Positions 26,769-36,138 of a stretch of DNA of 64,000 bases are shown here, one piece after another. A program made the position numbers and the translations under genes. The stretch's first letter is position 1, and every line of letters begins with the position of its first letter. The DNA is taken from the NCBI RefSeq assembly GCF_002483225.1, contig NZ_DLHL01000027.1, forward strand, positions 1 through 64,000, read 5' to 3'. This stretch comes from Gemmatimonas sp. UBA7669 (lineage in GTDB: Bacteria > Gemmatimonadota > Gemmatimonadetes > Gemmatimonadales > Gemmatimonadaceae). The notes below the pieces were generated by a model. That model searched no databases, was not told the DNA's origin, and saw only the letters and a program-made list of their open reading frames with translations.

Positions 26769-28363
26769 GCGGTCGCACGCTGCGGCAGGTCGAGCATGGC
26801 GCAGACCGCCTCCATGTCGAGGTTGGCGCCAACGACGGTGGCCAGCCTGTCCAACGCGTCGTCGAGTGAAAGGGCGGAGGCCGGCGGTGGCAGCGCAATT
26901 CCTGCGCGTTCGGCACTGCGCGTGAGCAGCGCGCGCCGCAGTGCCGTGTGTTCGAGGGCCCCATGCAGATAGGTGCCCACGATCAATCCGTCGGCAGAGC
27001 AGCATCCATCCGGCGTCTCGTCGGAACCTGGGGCTTCAGCGCTCACACGAAACGCCGGCCGCAGGTCTACCTGATGGTCGAGTGCGGTGGTGCGCCCCAT
27101 GTGAATTTCGTAGGCCGGCAACGCGATGGACGGAGCCTGCCAGAGTGATGACGCATTGGTGGCCGTGGCACGGACGCGGCGTGTGACCTTCTCGCGGGCG
27201 AATTCGGTGGTCACGGGCAGGAGGCGCAAACCTTCTACCGATCCCTGACCTTCCACGCCGGCCGGATCGTCAATGCGATGCCCGAGCATCTGATATCCAC
27301 CGCAGATACCGAGCACGGGGCCGCCCGCTGCGGCGTGCCGCTGGATGCGATCGGCAAGACCACGTTCACGCAGCCAGTGCAGGTCGTCCATGGTGGACTT
27401 GGTGCCAGGTATGATGACGAGGTCCGGCGTGCCGAACTCCCCGGCGTGGCCCACGAAGCGCACGCGGACGCCGGGTTCGAGCAGCAGTGGCTGGAACTCG
27501 TCGAGATTGGCCACGCGCGGGAGTCGAGCAATCACGATATCCAGCGCACGCGGCGTCGCCTCGGCAGCCACCTCACGCGCGTGGTCGGGTTGCGCCCACT
27601 CGAGTGCGTCCTCCTGCGGAAGGTCCCGCAGATCGAACCACGGGAGGACGCCGATGGTGGGCACGCCGGTTCGCGCCTCGAGCATGTCGAACCCTGGATC
27701 GAGCAGCGTGGGGTCACCGCGAAACTTGTTGATGACGAAGGCCTTGATCAGCCGGCGTTCGTCGTCGCTGAGGAGCGCATGCGTGCCGTACAGCGCAGCG
27801 AACACACCACCACGTTCGATATCACCTACCAGCAGCACAGGGGCGTCGGCATGACGCGCCACGCGCATGTTCACGATGTCGTATTGCGCGAGGTTGATTT
27901 CCGCCGGACTGCCGGCGCCTTCCACGATCACGAGGTCATGGCTCGCGCGCAGACGGTCGAGCGCCGCCGTCACGATGGGCCAGAGATGATGCTTGCGGGC
28001 GTAGTAGTCAGTGGCGTCGGCGGTGAGCCAGGGTTTGCCGAGGACCACGATCTGCGAGGTGCGGTCGCTCTGTGGTTTGAGCAGCACTGGATTCATATCC
28101 ACCGTGACGTCGACGCGCGCCGCCGCCGCCTGCATGGCCTGTGCGCGACCGACTTCTTCTCCGTGGCGCGTTACCGCGGCGTTGTTGGACATGTTCTGCG
28201 CCTTGTATGGCGCCACGCGGTAGCCGGCGTTGGCGAACCAGCGGCAGAGTGCGGCCACCACGGTGGTCTTGCCGGCGTGTGACGACGTGCCCTGAATCAT
28301 GAGCACGCGCCCGAGCGGCGCTGCATGCGGCGCTGTGTGCGAAGTTGGAGACGAGGTGGCCAT
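26765..28363 (-). CDS. cobQ: Cobyric acid synthase
   Basis: 532 residues from ATG 28363 (an upstream in-frame start is rejected because the family begins with RVLMIQGTSSHAGKT, here at residue 19). The N-terminal synthetase P-loop is GTSSHAGKTT; the C-terminal glutamine amidotransferase has GICGGYQMLG with the nucleophile Cys and IVGTYLHGALEH with the His. It amidates the b, d, e and g side chains of adenosylcobyric acid a,c-diamide. cobU follows with a four-base overlap. Transcribed away from the riboswitch-led uptake operon. Confidence 0.95.
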   Translation of the reverse strand: MATSSPTSHTAPHAAPLGRVLMIQGTSSHAGKTTVVAALCRWFANAGYRVAPYKAQNMSNNAAVTRHGEEVGRAQAMQAAAARVDVTVDMNPVLLKPQSDRTSQIVVLGKPWLTADATDYYARKHHLWPIVTAALDRLRASHDLVIVEGAGSPAEINLAQYDIVNMRVARHADAPVLLVGDIERGGVFAALYGTHALLSDDERRLIKAFVINKFRGDPTLLDPGFDMLEARTGVPTIGVLPWFDLRDLPQEDALEWAQPDHAREVAAEATPRALDIVIARLPRVANLDEFQPLLLEPGVRVRFVGHAGEFGTPDLVIIPGTKSTMDDLHWLRERGLADRIQRHAAAGGPVLGICGGYQMLGHRIDDPAGVEGQGSVEGLRLLPVTTEFAREKVTRRVRATATNASSLWQAPSIALPAYEIHMGRTTALDHQVDLRPAFRVSAEAPGSDETPDGCCSADGLIVGTYLHGALEHTALRRALLTRSAERAGIALPPPASALSLDDALDRLATVVGANLDMEAVCAMLDLPQRATA

Positions 28364-28420
28364 GCCCGCAGCATTTCTGTCTGCGCCCCAATTGGCAAGG
28401 GCGGGAACTGGTGAGGCACC

Positions 28421-28450
28421 TTGCGCGTTGCGGCCGCTTGCCGCTAATTC
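28421..28450 (+). promoter_or_regulatory. Candidate promoter of the btu/cob operon
   Basis: TTGCGC (28421-28426) and TAATTC (28445-28450) with an 18-base spacer lie just ahead of the cobalamin aptamer. Weak match to sigma-70 consensus; placed by position. Confidence 0.35.
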
Positions 28451-28470
28451 CACAAGACAACTGAAGACAC

Positions 28471-28647
28471 GAACGGGCCATTAGTTGGAAGCCGGTGCGA
28501 AGCCGGCGCGGCCCCGCCACTGTATGAGGCGCTTCGTGGTGCAGCAGTATCCACCACGACTCACCGTCGTTCCCAACGCAGTCCCACTGGCCGTTCGCGC
28601 CGGGAAGGGAGGGAACGAATGCCTCGAGCCAGGAGACCGGTCCGTTC
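28471..28647 (+). promoter_or_regulatory. Cobalamin riboswitch aptamer
   Basis: P1 closes GAACGGGCC (28471-28479) with GGTCCGTTC (28639-28647). Inside are GGAAGCCGGTGCGAAGCCGG, GCGGCCCCGCCACTGTA (the B12 box region) and AGCCAGGAGACCGG, all diagnostic of the class-I cobalamin element. Downstream, a perfect stem CATCACGCACC / GGTGCGTGATG (28697-28720) lies in the expression platform without a T-run; it may sequester or expose a start codon. It heads the uptake operon, so B12 should switch uptake off. Confidence 0.95.
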
Positions 28648-28696
28648 GCTCCCGCTGTACATCCTCGAGGGAGGATTGCGGGGCTCATCGAACGGA

Positions 28697-28720
28697 CATC
28701 ACGCACCCCGGTGCGTGATG
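28697..28720 (+). promoter_or_regulatory. Expression-platform hairpin downstream of the B12 aptamer
   Basis: 11-bp perfect stem closed by a two-base loop as drawn (probably opening one pair), with no U-tract. ATG 28718 and GTG 28714 inside its 3' arm are in frame with btuF, so it could mask an alternative start. Confidence 0.5.
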
Positions 28721-28771
28721 CTGTGCCCTGCGCCCCCGTCCCCTCTCGGCATCCGAGACTGGACGGGTTTC

Positions 28772-29839
28772 GTGCTTTCTGGGCTTCGCCGACGTGGTTT
28801 CGGCATCTCGCGCATGGTCGCCACGTACGCTGCCGCAGTGTTGGCGGCGTGCGGGACGCGTGGCGACGCCGAGCCCGATCGCCGCGTGTCGGCAGTTGCG
28901 GAGTCGGCAATGGCAGAAAGCAAAGGCGATGCGGCCGTTGCCGTCGTCGATGATGCCGGGCGCACGGTGCAGCTGTCGCACCCCGCCCGTCGCGTGGTCA
29001 GCCTCATTCCGAGCGCTACCGAAACTCTGCTGGCCATCGGCGCAGGGCCGCTGCTGGTGGGACGCACGCGTTATGACGTGGCACCGGAGGTGCAGCATCT
29101 GCCGCTCGTCGGCGGTTCGGTGGACCCGAGCATCGAAGCCATTGCGGCGCTGCGCCCCGATCTGGTGGTGTCGTGGGAGAGCGACAAACGCCAGCAGTTT
29201 CGCGAACGGCTCGAGCGACTCGGCGTGCCCATCTTCATGCTGCGCACGCAGGATACCAGCGATGTCTATCGCGGCCTGCACAACCTGGGTGTACTCACCG
29301 GGCACAGTCGCGGCGCGGAACTGACGGCCGCGCGTTTGCGAGCGGAGTTGGACAGTGTCCGCATCTCCGTGGCCGCGCTGCCACGTCCGCGCGTCCTGTA
29401 TGTGGTGTTCAACGACCCGCCAATGACTGTCGGGCCACACACCTTCATCGGGCAGCTCATCGACCTGGCCGGCGGCACGTCGATCTTTGCGGACGCCGCC
29501 ACCAATTGGCCCAATGTCCCCATGGAAGAGATTGTGCGGCGTAATCCGGACATCGTGATCGTGCCTGTTGGCGAGTTCAAGGGGCAGGCCCTTGGACGCC
29601 TGCGCGTCATGCCTGGGTGGCGCACGTTGCCTGCGGTGCGTGAAGGACGCCTCGTGCAGGTGCCGGCCAATCTGCTGAGCCGGCCGAGCCCCAACATCGG
29701 CAAGGCGGCCCGGGTCCTGCGCGCGGCCATGTTCCCGGCCTTCGCCACCGCGGTGCATGCCGCCGACACGGACTGGCGGGCTGGGTCCGCCGATGGGCTG
29801 GCACCGACCACCGTAGACGGTCGAGCGACACGCCGATGA
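28772..29839 (+). CDS. btuF: Cobalamin-binding lipoprotein of the B12 ABC importer
   Basis: Start is uncertain: GTG 28772 is chosen because it gives a basic n-region (LRRRGFGISRM) before the lipobox VLAAC (Cys27); ATG 28814 would give a signal without charges, and ATG 28718 would lengthen it. The substrate domain begins RRVVSLIPSATETLLAIGAG, the usual BtuF/HutB-like opening, and has DLVVSWE and a TNWPNVPMEEIVRRNPDIVIV stretch. It hands corrinoid to BtuCD. The riboswitch and btuCD-btuB context make corrinoid the substrate. btuC starts four bases before its stop. Confidence 0.92.
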   Translation: MLSGLRRRGFGISRMVATYAAAVLAACGTRGDAEPDRRVSAVAESAMAESKGDAAVAVVDDAGRTVQLSHPARRVVSLIPSATETLLAIGAGPLLVGRTRYDVAPEVQHLPLVGGSVDPSIEAIAALRPDLVVSWESDKRQQFRERLERLGVPIFMLRTQDTSDVYRGLHNLGVLTGHSRGAELTAARLRAELDSVRISVAALPRPRVLYVVFNDPPMTVGPHTFIGQLIDLAGGTSIFADAATNWPNVPMEEIVRRNPDIVIVPVGEFKGQALGRLRVMPGWRTLPAVREGRLVQVPANLLSRPSPNIGKAARVLRAAMFPAFATAVHAADTDWRAGSADGLAPTTVDGRATRR

Positions 29840-30870
29840 GTGCCGGCACTTCCTGGGCCGCCGACACGCGAGCCGTGCCCATCGCGCGGTTGCTCGTGTT
29901 GTGCGCATTGCTTGGCCTGGCCATGCTCGCGGCCCTGCGTTTTGGTGCGGTGCCGCTCAGCACCATCGATGTGCTCGACGCGCTGCATGGCAGCGGATCG
30001 CTGGTGCACCAGAACATTCTGCATGAGTTGCGCCTGCCGCGAGCCGTTCAGGCGTCGCTGGTTGGTGCGGCACTCGCGCTGAGTGGTACCACCTATCAGG
30101 CCCTGCTGCGCAATCCTCTGGCCGAGCCCTATGTGCTGGGCGTGTCGAGCGGCGCGGCCTTCGGTGCCGTGGTGAGCGTGGTGAACGGTTGGTCGCAGCG
30201 CGAAGTCTGGGCGCTGCCTCTCTGCGCGTTCGCGGGCGCGGTGCTGGCCATGGTGCTGGTGTTTCGCATCGCGTGGTCAGTGGGCCATCGACTTGACGCG
30301 CGGGTTCTCCTGCTGTCGGGTGTGGTGGTGAGCGCCTTTCTGGTGGCCTGCATCTGGTTGCTGCTCACCTTTGCCGACGATGAATCGGTGCGCACGGCGG
30401 TGTTCTGGATGATGGGAAGCCACTCGGGCGCATCGTGGCGTTCCGTGTCGGTGCTCGCGGTGGTCATGCTGCCTACGGCGGTCGTACTGCTGTGGCAGGC
30501 GCGTGCCCTCAACTTGCTGGCCATCGGGGAAATGACCGCCGCGTTCCTCGGGACCAATGTGGAGCGCAGCAAGTGGTGGGCATATGCGGCCGCCACGTTC
30601 CTCACCGCCGTCGGCGTGTCGGTGAGTGGATCAATCGGCTTTGTCGGGCTGGTGGTGCCACATGCGCTGCGGCTGCTCTGGGGCGGCGACCATCGCCTGC
30701 TCGTCCCCGCGTCGGCACTGGCTGGTGCGGCGTTCATGGTGTCGGCGGACACCGCGGCGCGGACTGTAGCTGGCGCCAACGAATTGCCCATCGGCGTCGT
30801 CACCGCATTGGTGGGCGTGCCATGCTTTGTGTGGCTGCTGCGCCGTCCCGTCAACGGAGCCAACGTCTGA
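29836..30870 (+). CDS. btuC: B12 ABC transporter permease
   Basis: 344 residues, about ten helices, FecCD/BtuC family. Family segments: ELRLPRAVQASLVGAALALSGTTYQALLRNPLAEPYVLGVSSGAAFGA, then AAFLGTNVERSK and GSIGFVGLVVPHALRLLWGGDHR (coupling to the ATPase). It overlaps btuF by four bases and btuD by one (TGATG), so all three subunits are co-translated. Confidence 0.95.
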   Translation: MSAGTSWAADTRAVPIARLLVLCALLGLAMLAALRFGAVPLSTIDVLDALHGSGSLVHQNILHELRLPRAVQASLVGAALALSGTTYQALLRNPLAEPYVLGVSSGAAFGAVVSVVNGWSQREVWALPLCAFAGAVLAMVLVFRIAWSVGHRLDARVLLLSGVVVSAFLVACIWLLLTFADDESVRTAVFWMMGSHSGASWRSVSVLAVVMLPTAVVLLWQARALNLLAIGEMTAAFLGTNVERSKWWAYAAATFLTAVGVSVSGSIGFVGLVVPHALRLLWGGDHRLLVPASALAGAAFMVSADTAARTVAGANELPIGVVTALVGVPCFVWLLRRPVNGANV

Positions 30871-31721
30871 TGCGAGCGCGGCCAATGGCTCCGGTCATGC
30901 CCCGGCACGCGGCGGTCGGCGGTGCCGTCGTGTGGCAGCTCGATGCGGTGGGTTTCCGTCATCCCGGTGCCTCTACCTGCGCGCTGTCCGAGGTATCGCT
31001 GGAGATTCCAGCGGGACGCGTCACGGCCATCATCGGTCCCAACGGGGCGGGCAAGAGCACCCTGCTGTATCTTTTGCTCGGCGTGGCGGTACCCAACGCC
31101 GGACACGTGACGTTGTTCGGGACGCCGGCGCACAGCTGGCGCCGGGTCGACATGGCGCGCACAGTGGCCGTTGTGCCGCAAGCCGAAGCCGAGCCGCTGT
31201 TCACGGTGCGTGACACGGTGGCCATGGGGCGGTATCCGCATCGTGCCGCGTGGCAACGTGAAACGACAGCCGATGCGCAGGCGATTGTCGAGGCCATGAC
31301 GCAATGCGGCGTGCTGCCCTTTGCCGATCGAGTGGTTGGCTCGTTGTCCGGCGGCGAGCGGCAGCGCGTGCGTCTTGCGCGCGCGCTCGCGCAGCAGACC
31401 GACATCGTGGTGCTCGACGAACCCACCAGTGCGCTCGACATCCGCTACGAAATGGCGGTCTTCGAGCAGGTTGCGGCCTTGCGCGCCACGGGCAGGACGG
31501 CCGTGCTGGTCACGCATCAACTGAACCTGGCGTCCCGCTATGCCGATCAGCTCGTGCTGCTGCATGCGGGCCGCATCGTCGCGCAGGGGGCGCCTCGCGA
31601 CGTCCTGCTCGCGCCGCGTGTGGAGTCGGTCTACGAATGGCCCGTCGAGGTAATCGCGCACCGCGAGGGGGCGCCGCAGATCGTGCCCGAGCGGCGCCCG
31701 ATGCGACAGGAGATCCCATGA
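30870..31721 (+). CDS. btuD: B12 ABC transporter ATP-binding protein
   Basis: 283 residues from ATG 30870. Walker A GPNGAGKST, Q-loop VPQAEAEPLF, signature LSGGERQRVRLARAL, Walker B IVVLDEPTSALD, switch His in VLVTHQLNLA. The N-terminus carries a ~20-residue extension. The C-terminal 40 residues (after VESVYEWPVEVIAH) are normal for the FecE/BtuD group. Sandwiched between btuC and btuB with overlapping ends. Confidence 0.95.
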   Translation: MRARPMAPVMPRHAAVGGAVVWQLDAVGFRHPGASTCALSEVSLEIPAGRVTAIIGPNGAGKSTLLYLLLGVAVPNAGHVTLFGTPAHSWRRVDMARTVAVVPQAEAEPLFTVRDTVAMGRYPHRAAWQRETTADAQAIVEAMTQCGVLPFADRVVGSLSGGERQRVRLARALAQQTDIVVLDEPTSALDIRYEMAVFEQVAALRATGRTAVLVTHQLNLASRYADQLVLLHAGRIVAQGAPRDVLLAPRVESVYEWPVEVIAHREGAPQIVPERRPMRQEIP

Positions 31722-33949
31722 TAAGTCGCCCATCGGGCACAGTCTCCGCTTTGCTGTGGCGCGTCGCTCAGCGGACGGTGTGTGCGGGTCTCCTGCTTGC
31801 CCCGTCGGCCGTTCAGGCGCGTCAGGTCACCGGTGAAGTACGCGGACGGGTCATCGACGCCACCGATCGCGTGCCGGTGGCCGGTGCGCAGGTGGAACTG
31901 GAAGGCACCGCCGTGCGACTGCGCACGGCCAGCGATGGCTCGTTCCACGTGCGTAGTCTCGATCCGCGCCTACACCGTGTGCGGGTGCAGGCCCTTGGCT
32001 ACCGCAGCACCGCCGTAGATGTGCAGGTCGTCAATGCCCGCGTGAGTGAGGTGGAGATCAGCCTCGCACGGGTGGCTGCGACCCTGACCACGCAGCAGGT
32101 CCGTGCCACGCAGGACACTGCCGCATTTCACGCACAGATCGTCGACCGCGCCGGCATCGAGCGCTCTGGCGCGCGTGATGTCGCCGATGTGCTGCAGAAC
32201 CTGCCGGGCGTGGTCGTTACCCGCTCGGGTGGCCCGGGTCAGCCGAGTCGCGTGTCCATTCGCGGCTCATCCGCAAATCAGGTCCTCGTGCTGCTGGACG
32301 GTGTGCCTCTCAACTCCGCGTTGTCGGGTGCCGCAGATCTCTCCCTGTTGCCGGTGGAGAACGTGGAGCGCATCACGGTGCTGACCGGCGCGCAGTCGGC
32401 ACGCTACGGTCCACGCGCCATGGCCGGTGTCATTGAGGTGGTGACGCGCCGTCCGCGCACCGAACAGTCGCTGGTGTTGCGCACAGGGGCATTGGGCGAA
32501 TGGGGTGCAGCCGCCGCGGTCGCCCATCAGGCTCCCGTGGGTGGACGTCAGGGCTCGTGGTCGCTGGGCGTCGATCATCGGGCCACACGAGGGGACTTTC
32601 GTTTTGCACTGCCGGCGGTGCGAGGTGGCGGATGGGCCCGGCGTGAAAACGCCGATGTGGCCAACACGCAGGTGGTGGCGGGCGCATCGCTGGACGGGCG
32701 TGCGCAGCAGGTCGTGCTTCGGGCCACCTATGGTCACACGAGGCGCGGCATGGCGGGCTCCATCGTGCAGCCTTCGCTGACGGGGCGTCAGGTGTTCGAT
32801 CGCGCCAGTGTAGGCGCCACGTCACAGCACACGCTGTCCGACTGGGTGTTCACCCACAGCCTCGATGCGGCGCGCGAGTCCGCCGTGTTCGCCGATGCCA
32901 CGCCGCCCTTTGGCGCGGCCTTTGACAACAGCACGACGGCCACGACACTCGCCGCCGCGTCCAGTGCCACGCGAGTCTGGCGCGGTGTGACCACGGCGGC
33001 CGGTGTCGAATGGCGGCACTTGGGAGTGCGCGCCAATGCGCTCGCTTCGGGCGCTCCCACCGGACAGACGTTGCTGGGCAGCTGGGTGAACGCACGTCGC
33101 GAGCAGGCCGTAGGCCGGAGTGCATGGCGATGGACAACGGAAGGCGCGCTGCGTGCCGACCACAGCACGCTGCTGGACGGTGTGGCCTGGTCGCCCCGCG
33201 TGGCCACGCAGTTCACGCGCAGCGCCTGGTCCACCGGCACACTGTCGATGGGCGTCAGTTATGGCGCCGGCTTTGCGCCGCCCACGCTGGCCGATCAGTT
33301 CTTCCAGGAAGGGGTGCAGGTGCGCGCCAATCCGGCGCTGCGCCCAGAGCGCACGCGGCACGATGTGGAAGTGCGGCTGTCCGCGCGCGAGTTGCCACGC
33401 TTCGGAGCGCTATGGCACGCCGAGGCGGCCAGGTACCGGGCCGACGTTGATGGCATGATCCTTTGGCTGCCCGACTTCCGGTTCATCTGGAGTCCAAGCA
33501 ACTACGATGCCACGCGTCGCGGCTGGGAACTGCGCGGGGGCCTACGCATTCCGCGCTGGCATCTCGATCTGCAAGGTGGCCTCGACGAATCGCGTGTCAG
33601 CTATGCTGGCGGCATTCTCAGCGGACAGGTGGCGTATCGTCCGCGTCGCACTGCCAATCTCCAGATCGGTAGCAGTCTCGGTACAACGCGCGCCGAGTTC
33701 GTGCTGCGTCACGTGGGTGTGCGCCGCGTAGTGGCCGGTTCGGCGCTCAATGCGCTGCCGGCCTACCGCATGGCGGATGCCCGCCTGTCCACCGAATGGC
33801 AGCGTGCCGGTTGGACGCTGCAACCCATGCTCGCGGTGGAGAATCTCCTCTCCACGCAAGCCGCGATGCTGGTGGATTACCCCTTTCCCACTCGCTTGTG
33901 GAGCATCGCGCTTCGCCTGCGTCCGCCGTCCGCTTCGGCACTCCCCTGA
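31718..33949 (+). CDS. btuB: TonB-dependent vitamin B12 receptor
   Basis: 743 residues from ATG 31718, overlapping btuD. After a signal peptide ending AVQARQ there is a carboxypeptidase-regulatory-like domain (GEVRGRVIDATDRVPVAGAQ), uncommon in proteobacterial BtuB but common in Bacteroidota and Gemmatimonadota receptors. The plug follows (VADVLQNLPGVVVTRSG, RVSIRGSSANQVLVLLDGVP) and then a barrel ending in RLWSIALRLRPPSASALP. No clear TonB box can be read before the plug. Substrate assigned from the riboswitch and btuFCD context. Confidence 0.9.
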   Translation: MISRPSGTVSALLWRVAQRTVCAGLLLAPSAVQARQVTGEVRGRVIDATDRVPVAGAQVELEGTAVRLRTASDGSFHVRSLDPRLHRVRVQALGYRSTAVDVQVVNARVSEVEISLARVAATLTTQQVRATQDTAAFHAQIVDRAGIERSGARDVADVLQNLPGVVVTRSGGPGQPSRVSIRGSSANQVLVLLDGVPLNSALSGAADLSLLPVENVERITVLTGAQSARYGPRAMAGVIEVVTRRPRTEQSLVLRTGALGEWGAAAAVAHQAPVGGRQGSWSLGVDHRATRGDFRFALPAVRGGGWARRENADVANTQVVAGASLDGRAQQVVLRATYGHTRRGMAGSIVQPSLTGRQVFDRASVGATSQHTLSDWVFTHSLDAARESAVFADATPPFGAAFDNSTTATTLAAASSATRVWRGVTTAAGVEWRHLGVRANALASGAPTGQTLLGSWVNARREQAVGRSAWRWTTEGALRADHSTLLDGVAWSPRVATQFTRSAWSTGTLSMGVSYGAGFAPPTLADQFFQEGVQVRANPALRPERTRHDVEVRLSARELPRFGALWHAEAARYRADVDGMILWLPDFRFIWSPSNYDATRRGWELRGGLRIPRWHLDLQGGLDESRVSYAGGILSGQVAYRPRRTANLQIGSSLGTTRAEFVLRHVGVRRVVAGSALNALPAYRMADARLSTEWQRAGWTLQPMLAVENLLSTQAAMLVDYPFPTRLWSIALRLRPPSASALP

Positions 33950-33963
33950 ACCCTGCGTCGCAC

Positions 33964-35091
33964 ATGTCACACAATTCACCGTCCGCTCTCCGCACCGTGC
34001 TCGCTCGCTGGTCGCGATTGGCCCTGATCACCACCACCATCGGCGTGGCCGCTTGCGGTGATGACACCATCACCGAACCCACACCGGCGCCTGGCTTCTT
34101 GGGTGGTGTGGCTGGCAATCGCGAGATCGGCATCGTCGTCAATACCGGGACCAAGTCCCTCACCCTGTTCCAGCTCGGTGCGCCAACGGTCACTCAGCAG
34201 ATTCCGCTTGGCTCGAGCGCCACAGTCACCCCGGTGGGTTTCTCCCTCCGTGGCCGTCGCGCCGCCGTACCACTCGGCAATGCGGCCAGCGTGGCGCTGG
34301 TTGATCTCAGCACATCGAGCGTGAGTCGATTCTTCACTTTCCCGAGTGGCAATGCCACGGGCTCGGTGTGGAGCAACGACACCACGGTGTTTGCCGCCAA
34401 CACGGCCACCAACCGTGTCGGCCGTTTCTATATCAATCAGACCGGCACGGACATCACCAGTAGTGTGGAGGTGGCGCCGTCGCCCACCGCGATGGCATTT
34501 GCCGCGGGTCGTGTGCTGGCCGTGTCGGGCAACCTGGCCAACTTCGTGCCGGTCGGTGAAGGCGTGGTGACCGCCATCAATCCCGTGACGATGGCCGTGA
34601 TTGCCACGGTGCAGACCGGTGGCACCAATCCCACCGAAGCGGCTGTGGGCCCCGATGGATTGCTGTACGTGGTCAACACCGGCAACTACGTGGCGCCGGC
34701 CAGTATGGCCATCATCGATCCGTCGAGCATGCAGCGCGTCGCGCTCATCAGCCCGCTGAGCGTGGGTGCCGGACACATTGCCATCGACGCCGAGGGGCTC
34801 GCATACATCTCGAGCTTCTCCGACGCCACCGTGGTCTTCAACACCCGCACCCGGACCTGGGTGCGCGGGCCAGACAATCCGGTGTGCGCCCGCCGTGCGG
34901 CCAGCAACACCTGCCGAGGCGCCGCGTCGGCCACGGCCGCCAGTTCGGGCGTGATGTATCAGACATTCTTCGGCAGTGCGGCCCAGAGTCTCGCGCCCTA
35001 TGTGTTTGTCTACGACAGGAGCACGTTCGTGTTGCGGGACAGCATCGCGGTGGGTGCCGGCCCCATGTCGATCACGGTCCGTACGTTCTGA
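33964..35091 (+). CDS. Beta-propeller lipoprotein, possible corrinoid-binding BtuG-like partner
   Basis: ATG 33964 gives a lipoprotein signal (RLALITTTIGVAAC) on 375 residues. The rest is a run of YncE/NHL-like propeller blades: GIVVNTGTKSLTLFQLGA, RAAVPLGNAASVALVDLSTS, VFAANTATNRVGRFYI, MAVIATVQTGGTNPTEAAVG. It begins 14 bases after btuB. In Bacteroides, BtuG is a surface beta-propeller lipoprotein that binds cobalamin tightly and docks on BtuB. By position and fold this could be an analog, but sequence similarity to BtuG was not tested. Confidence 0.75.
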   Translation: MSHNSPSALRTVLARWSRLALITTTIGVAACGDDTITEPTPAPGFLGGVAGNREIGIVVNTGTKSLTLFQLGAPTVTQQIPLGSSATVTPVGFSLRGRRAAVPLGNAASVALVDLSTSSVSRFFTFPSGNATGSVWSNDTTVFAANTATNRVGRFYINQTGTDITSSVEVAPSPTAMAFAAGRVLAVSGNLANFVPVGEGVVTAINPVTMAVIATVQTGGTNPTEAAVGPDGLLYVVNTGNYVAPASMAIIDPSSMQRVALISPLSVGAGHIAIDAEGLAYISSFSDATVVFNTRTRTWVRGPDNPVCARRAASNTCRGAASATAASSGVMYQTFFGSAAQSLAPYVFVYDRSTFVLRDSIAVGAGPMSITVRTF

Positions 35092-35094
35092 TAA

Positions 35095-36135
35095 GTGCAC
35101 ACGTTCTGGGGTGGCCCGGTGCGTGGTGCGGTGTCCGTTGCCCTGGTCACCGACTGGTGTCTTGGCGAACCGCCCGCTCGGTTTCATCCCACCGTGTGGA
35201 TGGGCGCCTGGTTGCGCCGTGCGCGCGCACACGCGCATGTCATGGCGAGCGCACGTGGCGATACAAGGGCAGCACTGCGTGAGTTGGCGGCGGGTAGTGC
35301 GTGGGTGCTGCTCGGGCTCCTGCTGGTGTGCGCCGCGTCGCTCGCGTTGACCGGGTTGCTGACGTGGGTGCTGGCAGCGGCTGCCGCGCGCGGTGCCGGA
35401 TTGCCGGGCGTATCGCGCCGCGACGTCGGCGTCTCGCTCGAACCATTGGCGGCCCTGACTCACGGTGTGCTGCTCAAGCCCGCCATGGCGGCGCGTGCCC
35501 TGCTGGATGCGACCCATGCAGTGCAGCAGGCTCTCACCATGCCCGACGAACACGCCGGTCTGGTGGAGGCGCGCCGCCAACTGGCCTGGCATCTGGTGTC
35601 ACGTCCAACACAGGATCTTCGCGCCGACGAAGTGGCAGGCGCCGCGCTCGCATCGCTGGCCGAGAACTTCTCCGACAGTATCGTGGCGCCATTGCTGGCG
35701 TACCGCGTGGCCGGGCTGCCGGGCGCGTACGCCTATCGCTTTGTGAACACGGCCGACGCCGTACTCGGGTATCGCAGTCCGGAGCTCGAACGGTTCGGCA
35801 AGCCCGCCGCCCGCCTCGATGATCTGTGCAATCTCGTTCCGGCGCGTGTGGCGGGCACGGCGTTGCTGCTGGCCAGCGTGTTGTGCAAGGCCTCACCGCG
35901 GGGCGCCTGGCGCTGTCTGTGCCATGATGCGCGGCGCACACCAAGCCCCAATGGCGGCTGGCCCATGGCCGCCATGGCTGGTGCTTTGGGTGTCGTGCTG
36001 GATAAGCGTCAGACGTACACGCTGAATGCCACAGGCCGCGCGCCAACCGCGCACGATCTGATCACAGGTCGTCGACTGGTGCGTATGGCGACGCTGCTGG
36101 TGGTGGTGGGCATTGAACTGTCCTACCTGAGCTGA
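35095..36135 (+). CDS. cbiB: Adenosylcobinamide-phosphate synthase
   Basis: 346 residues, GTG start three bases after the propeller gene. Family landmarks: VTDWCLGEPPARFHPTVWMG, SLASLAENFSDSIVAPLLAY (here AALASLAENFSDSIVAP), and FVNTADAVLGYR, DLCNLVPARVAG, with 4-5 membrane helices. It joins the aminopropanol side chain to cobyric acid. In the operon it precedes the aminotransferase that supplies this side-chain precursor. Confidence 0.93.
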   Translation: MHTFWGGPVRGAVSVALVTDWCLGEPPARFHPTVWMGAWLRRARAHAHVMASARGDTRAALRELAAGSAWVLLGLLLVCAASLALTGLLTWVLAAAAARGAGLPGVSRRDVGVSLEPLAALTHGVLLKPAMAARALLDATHAVQQALTMPDEHAGLVEARRQLAWHLVSRPTQDLRADEVAGAALASLAENFSDSIVAPLLAYRVAGLPGAYAYRFVNTADAVLGYRSPELERFGKPAARLDDLCNLVPARVAGTALLLASVLCKASPRGAWRCLCHDARRTPSPNGGWPMAAMAGALGVVLDKRQTYTLNATGRAPTAHDLITGRRLVRMATLLVVVGIELSYLS

Positions 36136-36138
36136 CGC

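Noticed and set aside
30129..31733. 534-codon minus-strand frame opposite btuC/btuD
   Set aside because: Antisense of two clear ABC-transporter genes with overlapping ends; composition is Arg/Thr/Ser-rich without motifs.
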